The translations under genes and the position numbers were made by a program. Shown here in pieces: positions 23,910 through 27,473 of a stretch of DNA of 27,473 bases. Positions within the stretch are counted from its first letter, which is position 1, and each line of letters begins with the position of its first letter. The notes under the pieces were generated by a model that was not told the origin of the DNA, did no database searches, and saw only the letters and a program-made list of their open reading frames with translations. The DNA is from Flavobacteriales bacterium (GTDB lineage: Bacteria; Bacteroidota; Bacteroidia; NORP154), in NCBI GenBank assembly GCA_012965625.1, contig DTSC01000273.1, forward strand, positions 1 to 27,473. Direction: 5' to 3'.

Positions 23910-25167
23910 GGAAAAGAGCAAGGATGTATCAAAACCTCCATTTACATCCTATTGGATAATTTTTGCTTTTATTTCTCTTTTGCCGCTTTTTGCATTTTCT
24001 CAAAGCAAAAATGAGCTCCAAAAGAAAAAGAAAGAACTTGAAAAAGATATCCAATACACTAATATCCTCTTAAAAGAAACCAAAAAAAACAAAGAAGCAT
24101 CGCTCAATCAGCTAACAACCCTCAAAAAACAAATTACTTATCGCCAGCGCTTGATTAATACCATAACCAAGGAAGTTAAGCTTATAGACAGACAGATTGC
24201 TGAGAATAACGATATTGTCCGGTCATTAGAACAAGATCTTTTACAAATTAAAAACGACTATGCAAAAATGATCTACTATGGCTATAAAAACCGCAGCTCC
24301 TACACTAAGCTTATGTTTGTCTTCGCCTCTAACGATTTTAACCAAGCCTTAAAAAGGCTAAAATACCTTCAGGAATATAGTGAATACAGGCATGAACAAG
24401 CAGATTTGATCGTAAAAACAAAAGAGCTGATAAATGAGAAGAATCAAGATCTGGAAGAAAAGCGAGAAACAAAACGCTCTTTAATGGAAAGCAAAGAAAA
24501 AGAACGAATGGAGCTTTCCACTAAAAAGAAGGAAAAGAATAATGTATATGAAAGCTTGAAGGCTAAAGAAAATCAATTAAGGGAAGACCTTAAAAAACAG
24601 CAAAAAGAAGCAGCCAAATTACAAAAGGCCATTGAAGACATTATCGCAGAAGAAATACAAAAGGCACGTGATCTTGCCAAAACAAAATCGGGGTTTGCAC
24701 TCACGCCTGAAGAAGCAAAACTATCGGCAAATTTTAAAAACAATAAAGGAAAGCTCCCATGGCCTGTAAAACGTGGAATTATTGCCAGCAGCTTCGGTGA
24801 GCATAATCATCCTGTTTTATCAGGTATAAAAATTTACAATAATGGCATCGACTTAAGCACAAACAAAGGAGCTATTGCTCGCTCGATCTTTGATGGGATT
24901 GTTACTGGCGTTATTATTTTACCCGGTTCGAACAAAAAGGCTGTTATTGTACGCCATGGCGAATATTTCAGTGTGTATGGCAATTTACAGCAGGTATTTG
25001 TTAAAAAAGGTGACAAAGTTGGATTAAAACAAGATATTGGTGTTGTTTATACCGACGCCATTAAATTTAAAACCGAAAGCCATTTAGAAATCTGGAAGCT
25101 GTCTGGTGGCGGCACCGTTAAGCTAAACCCTCAAAAATGGATCGTACAGAAGGGTAAATCTGAATAG
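23902..25167 (+). CDS. EnvC-like murein hydrolase activator: coiled coil plus degenerate LytM (M23) domain
   Basis: A 421-residue exported protein. The ATG at 23902 (MNREKSKDVSKPP) overlaps the DUF4292 stop by 8 nt; a longer frame lies within that gene and is unlikely. A membrane or signal segment (16-34, ending FAFSQ) is followed by a Lys/Glu-rich coiled coil to about residue 270 and then a LytM fold (about 295-420). EnvC-type proteins do not cut peptidoglycan but switch on amidases at the division septum. The domain here lacks several zinc and catalytic ligands. The HxxxD motif reads NNGID (Asn313, Asp317 kept), the YxHL motif reads YGNL (Asn361), and HLHFE reads ESHLE with only one His (394). 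A non-enzymatic activator role is therefore likely. Cognate amidases are not in the window. Confidence 0.87.
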   Translation: MNREKSKDVSKPPFTSYWIIFAFISLLPLFAFSQSKNELQKKKKELEKDIQYTNILLKETKKNKEASLNQLTTLKKQITYRQRLINTITKEVKLIDRQIAENNDIVRSLEQDLLQIKNDYAKMIYYGYKNRSSYTKLMFVFASNDFNQALKRLKYLQEYSEYRHEQADLIVKTKELINEKNQDLEEKRETKRSLMESKEKERMELSTKKKEKNNVYESLKAKENQLREDLKKQQKEAAKLQKAIEDIIAEEIQKARDLAKTKSGFALTPEEAKLSANFKNNKGKLPWPVKRGIIASSFGEHNHPVLSGIKIYNNGIDLSTNKGAIARSIFDGIVTGVIILPGSNKKAVIVRHGEYFSVYGNLQQVFVKKGDKVGLKQDIGVVYTDAIKFKTESHLEIWKLSGGGTVKLNPQKWIVQKGKSE

Positions 25168-25178
25168 CCCTATAGTAT

Positions 25179-25198
25179 TGAAATTATTCGTAATTTCA
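25179..25198 (+). repeat. Perfect inverted repeat with a TTCG loop between the EnvC-like gene and tatA
   Basis: An 8-base arm (TGAAATTA), the four bases TTCG and the exact complementary arm (TAATTTCA) form a hairpin 11 nt after the EnvC-like stop and 43 nt before tatA. The stem is AT-rich and no T-run follows, so it is not a standard intrinsic terminator. It could be a transcript-end or processing structure. Confidence 0.55.
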
Positions 25199-25241
25199 CC
25201 ACCCATTACTCATTAAAATTGGATCACAGTACTAAAAATAA

Positions 25242-25445
25242 ATGAAACTAACTGCACTATTATGGGTTCCCGGAGGAACCGAAATCTTTGTTATTCTTTT
25301 AATTGTGGTTTTGCTTTTTGGAGCAAAAAAAATCCCAGAGCTCATGAAAGGTGTTGGAAAGGGTATTAAAGAGTTTAAGGATGCATCAGCAAAAGAAGAA
25401 GATCCAAATAAAAAAGATCCGGATAACCCCGATCAACTTAACTAG
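25242..25445 (+). CDS. tatA: Sec-independent translocase subunit TatA/TatE
   Basis: TatA multimers form the pore through which folded proteins with twin-arginine signals cross the inner membrane. The 67 residues show the whole family plan. A short N-terminus leads into the membrane helix (EIFVILLIVVLLF), then the hinge FGAKKIPEL, then an amphipathic helix (MKGVGKGIKEFKDA). A charged Pro/Asp/Lys-rich tail follows. The start is the ATG at 25242. tatC is not adjacent, which is common in Bacteroidota. ActB of the respiratory operon in this same window carries a Tat signal and would be one of its clients. The family is certain; TatA and TatE cannot be told apart here. Confidence 0.93.
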   Translation: MKLTALLWVPGGTEIFVILLIVVLLFGAKKIPELMKGVGKGIKEFKDASAKEEDPNKKDPDNPDQLN

Positions 25446-25523
25446 AATCCCCTAATCGCTCTTTGTCGAAAGCATAATGCCATAAATTAAATTCTGGCTA
25501 CACTTCCCTTAATTATTAAATCA

Positions 25524-26954
25524 ATGGGTGCTGCTAACACTATTATTTCTTTGCAATCAGCTATTAAAGAAGGACTTACCAGCTGCGTTGAGCAGCTAGA
25601 CAACTATCTGGCCGCTATAGAAAAGAACAAAGATTTAAATGCATTTCTGGAAGTTTTTGAAGAAGAGGCCCTTCAACAAGCAAAAAAGACAGATCGGAAA
25701 TTACGCGATGGCTCAGCAGGAAAGCTTGCAGGCCTGGTGATTGCAATAAAAGATAATCTCTGCTATAAAGATCATCAAGTCTCTGCCTCTTCCAAAATAC
25801 TTAATGGGTTTACCTCTCTGTATAATAGTACCGTGGTAGAAAGGCTAATTGCTGAAGACGCAATTATTCTGGGACGACTGAATTGCGATGAATTTGCCAT
25901 GGGAAGCTCTAATGAAAATTCCGCTTACGGAAACGTCCTCAACCCAATAGACAAGACAAAAATTCCAGGAGGTTCTTCAGGCGGTGCTGCTGCTGCAGTT
26001 AAAGCAGGCCTCTGCCATGCTGCTTTGGGTACGGATACAGGTGGGTCTATCAGGCAACCCGCCTCATTATGTGATATTGTGGGGCTAAAGCCTACCTATG
26101 GCAGGGTTTCCAGGCATGGTTGTATTGCTTACGCATCCTCCTTCGATCAAATAGGGCCAATGACAAATAATGTTGAAGATGCAGCCTTAATTTTAGAGGT
26201 TATAGCAGGGCCTGATGAATACGACAGCACCCTCTCCACTAAAGAGGTTCCAGAATACTCCAAGCTACTGGAGATAAAAGGGAAAAAGCGAATCGCCTAT
26301 TTAAATGAATGTATTAACTCAGAAGGCTTGGATCCGGAAATTCGCTCCACAATGGAAGCAAGTTTTGAGAAGCTGCGGAAAAAAGGCCATACTGTAGAGG
26401 GTGTAGACTTCCCATTTCTTGATTTTCTCGTACCAGCTTATTATGTGCTGACCACTGCTGAAGCATCCTCAAACCTGGCACGCTATGATGGGATTCATTA
26501 TGGACATAGAAGCAAAGAGGCAACAGACCTGGATTCAACTTATAAAAAATCCAGGTCAGAAGGTTTTGGCAAGGAAGTAAAAAGACGGATAATGCTGGGG
26601 ACCTTTGTCCTTAGTGCTGGTTATTATGATGCCTATTATTCCAAGGCACAAAAAGTGAGAAGGATCATTAAAGAAAAAACGGAAGATATTCTCTCGGCTT
26701 ATGATTTCATCATGATTCCTACAACACCAGGCACTGCCCTGAAAATTGGAGAAAAAATAAACGATCCTGTCGCCATGTACCTGGAAGACATATTTACCGT
26801 ACAGGCCAATTTAGCTGGACTGCCTTCCATTTCATTGCCCCTTGGACAACATTCAAACGGCCTTCCATTTGGCATCCAATTAATTGCCGGACAAATGAAA
26901 GAGGATGCCTTATTAGCTATATCAGAATATCTCATGGCCAATTTCCGCAATTAA
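25524..26954 (+). CDS. gatA: Glutamyl-tRNA(Gln)/aspartyl-tRNA(Asn) amidotransferase subunit A
   Basis: GatA is the glutaminase of GatCAB, which corrects Glu-tRNA(Gln) or Asp-tRNA(Asn) by transamidation. It releases ammonia from glutamine and passes it to GatB. The 476 residues are full length. The amidase-signature catalytic triad is Lys76 (LVIAIKDNLC), cis-Ser151 (PGGSSGGAAAAV) and Ser175 (GTDTGGSIRQPA). GLKPTYGRVSRHGCIAYASS and SFDQIGPM are also GatA-specific and rule out a general amidase. The ATG at 25524 is the natural start. It lies 78 nt after tatA. gatB and gatC are not in the window, as usual where the subunits are unlinked. Confidence 0.96.
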   Translation: MGAANTIISLQSAIKEGLTSCVEQLDNYLAAIEKNKDLNAFLEVFEEEALQQAKKTDRKLRDGSAGKLAGLVIAIKDNLCYKDHQVSASSKILNGFTSLYNSTVVERLIAEDAIILGRLNCDEFAMGSSNENSAYGNVLNPIDKTKIPGGSSGGAAAAVKAGLCHAALGTDTGGSIRQPASLCDIVGLKPTYGRVSRHGCIAYASSFDQIGPMTNNVEDAALILEVIAGPDEYDSTLSTKEVPEYSKLLEIKGKKRIAYLNECINSEGLDPEIRSTMEASFEKLRKKGHTVEGVDFPFLDFLVPAYYVLTTAEASSNLARYDGIHYGHRSKEATDLDSTYKKSRSEGFGKEVKRRIMLGTFVLSAGYYDAYYSKAQKVRRIIKEKTEDILSAYDFIMIPTTPGTALKIGEKINDPVAMYLEDIFTVQANLAGLPSISLPLGQHSNGLPFGIQLIAGQMKEDALLAISEYLMANFRN

Positions 26955-26969
26955 TAGGTGTCAGCAATG

Positions 26970-26992
26970 TTTCCTTTAGGAAAATAATTTTT
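26970..26992 (+). terminator. Weak candidate terminator after gatA
   Basis: TTTCC, loop TTTA and GGAAA form a 5-bp hairpin at 26970-26983, followed by a run of five T at 26988-26992. It lies 15 nt past the gatA stop, at the point where the gene cluster ends and a differently expressed surface gene begins. The stem is short, so the call is tentative. Confidence 0.35.
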
Positions 26993-27064
26993 GTATTATT
27001 GTGAGCTATTTTATAATAGGACCTTTATTGCAAATCATTTTTCTTAAATCAATTACCTGAAAAG

Positions 27065-27473
27065 ATGAAAAAACTTTTACTCGGATTGTTCACTTTTGCT
27101 GCTGCAAGTCAATTTTTATCCGCTCAAACCTTACAGGTCTCTGTATCTGTATCAGACCTTTCCTGCAATAGTGTTTGTGACGGTTCTGCCACAGCAACAA
27201 CTACAAACGGAACAGCTCCTTTCACATATTCATGGGATGACCCAGGAAACCAAACAGATTCTGTCGCAATTGGTTTATGCGCTGGCATCTATACAGTTGA
27301 GGTAATAGATTTTGTTGGCGATACCGTAATCGTGACAGATACTGTTTCAGAGCCGGCATTACTCGCAGCAACAGCAACCACAACTGATGCCACATGCAAC
27401 GGCCTTTCTGACGGAACAGCATCACTTGCCGTTGCCGGAGGAACTGCCCCATATGTTATAGACTGGGGCTCGG
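27065..27473 (+). CDS. SprB-repeat secreted or surface protein, 5' end only
   Basis: The gene starts at the ATG at 27065 and runs open to the window edge (136 codons, no stop). A signal peptide (MKKLLLGLFTFAAASQFLSA) is cut before Gln21. The rest shows SprB-type repeats: a first unit with CDGSATATTTNGTAPFTYSW, then LCAGIYTVEVIDFVGD. A second unit begins CNGLSDGTASLAVAGGTAPY and is cut off. The hallmarks are the paired cysteines, DGxA, GGTAPYxxxW and the GxYTVxVxD end. Proteins with many such repeats are large adhesins exported by the type IX secretion system; SprB itself moves along the surface of gliding cells. Total length and the expected C-terminal sorting domain cannot be seen. The 110-nt upstream region holds no clear TAnnTTTG box. 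Confidence 0.85.
   Translation, partial: MKKLLLGLFTFAAASQFLSAQTLQVSVSVSDLSCNSVCDGSATATTTNGTAPFTYSWDDPGNQTDSVAIGLCAGIYTVEVIDFVGDTVIVTDTVSEPALLAATATTTDATCNGLSDGTASLAVAGGTAPYVIDWGS

Noticed and set aside
27001..27064. Inverted repeat CTATT-TTAT-AATAG upstream of the SprB-type gene as an operator
   Set aside because: Short, AT-only arms in an AT-rich region; expected by chance.
1..27473. Mobile elements, CRISPR, defence systems, tRNA or rRNA genes
   Set aside because: No transposase, integrase, regularly spaced repeats, cloverleaf-like sequence or rRNA-like block was seen on either strand. Gene order and base use are uniform.

Overview
This window is a stretch of chromosome from a member of the Bacteroidota, most likely an aerobic Cytophagales-like or related marine or gliding lineage. 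The evidence is an AT-rich sequence; -7 boxes of the Bacteroidota type (TAnnTTTG); a complete quinol:cytochrome c oxidoreductase of the Alternative Complex III type; a DUF4292 lipoprotein gene in an envelope operon; and a SprB-repeat protein starting at the right edge. The genus cannot be fixed from the sequence alone. I see no tRNA, rRNA, CRISPR array, insertion sequence, phage gene or defence system. No gap between genes exceeds about 250 bases. Nearly everything looks like conserved core chromosome.

Left part (1-3358). The 3' end of ubiX is followed by a small unrecognised plus-strand gene (403-606). Its end overlaps the end of queG. Reading leftward are a 227-residue exported protein, ruvB (Holliday-junction helicase) and queG (tRNA queuosine synthesis).

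Respiratory operon (3405-11733, minus strand). actA-actB-actC-actD-actE-actF are packed with gaps of 21 nt or less and one short overlap. They encode a membrane complex that oxidises menaquinol and passes electrons through hemes to a cytochrome oxidase. No oxidase genes follow; the 227-residue exported protein comes next. A Bacteroidota-type promoter sits just upstream of actA. It forms a near-palindrome with a second -7 box facing a divergent SPOR-domain gene.

Middle (11827-18311). A SPOR-domain exported protein and lptB (the ATPase of LPS transport) meet tail to tail. They are followed by a 1243-residue multi-pass NtrY-like sensor kinase with no adjacent response regulator, a stand-alone B12-binding domain of the methylmalonyl-CoA mutase type, and an enoyl-CoA hydratase.

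Envelope operon (18319-25167). A flippase of the MOP superfamily, dut, a sugar nucleotidyltransferase, a TPR lipoprotein, a DUF4292 lipoprotein with LolB-like character and an EnvC-like coiled-coil protein with a degenerate LytM domain are closely spaced. The last three overlap. tatA and gatA follow, then a possible weak terminator and the 5' end of a SprB-repeat secreted protein cut by the window edge.

Several genes appear to start at TTG or GTG rather than ATG (queG, the SPOR gene, the flippase, the B12 protein). For actD, actE, the B12 protein, the flippase, the DUF4292 gene and the EnvC-like gene I chose a start downstream of the longest reading frame. Reasons are given in each entry.
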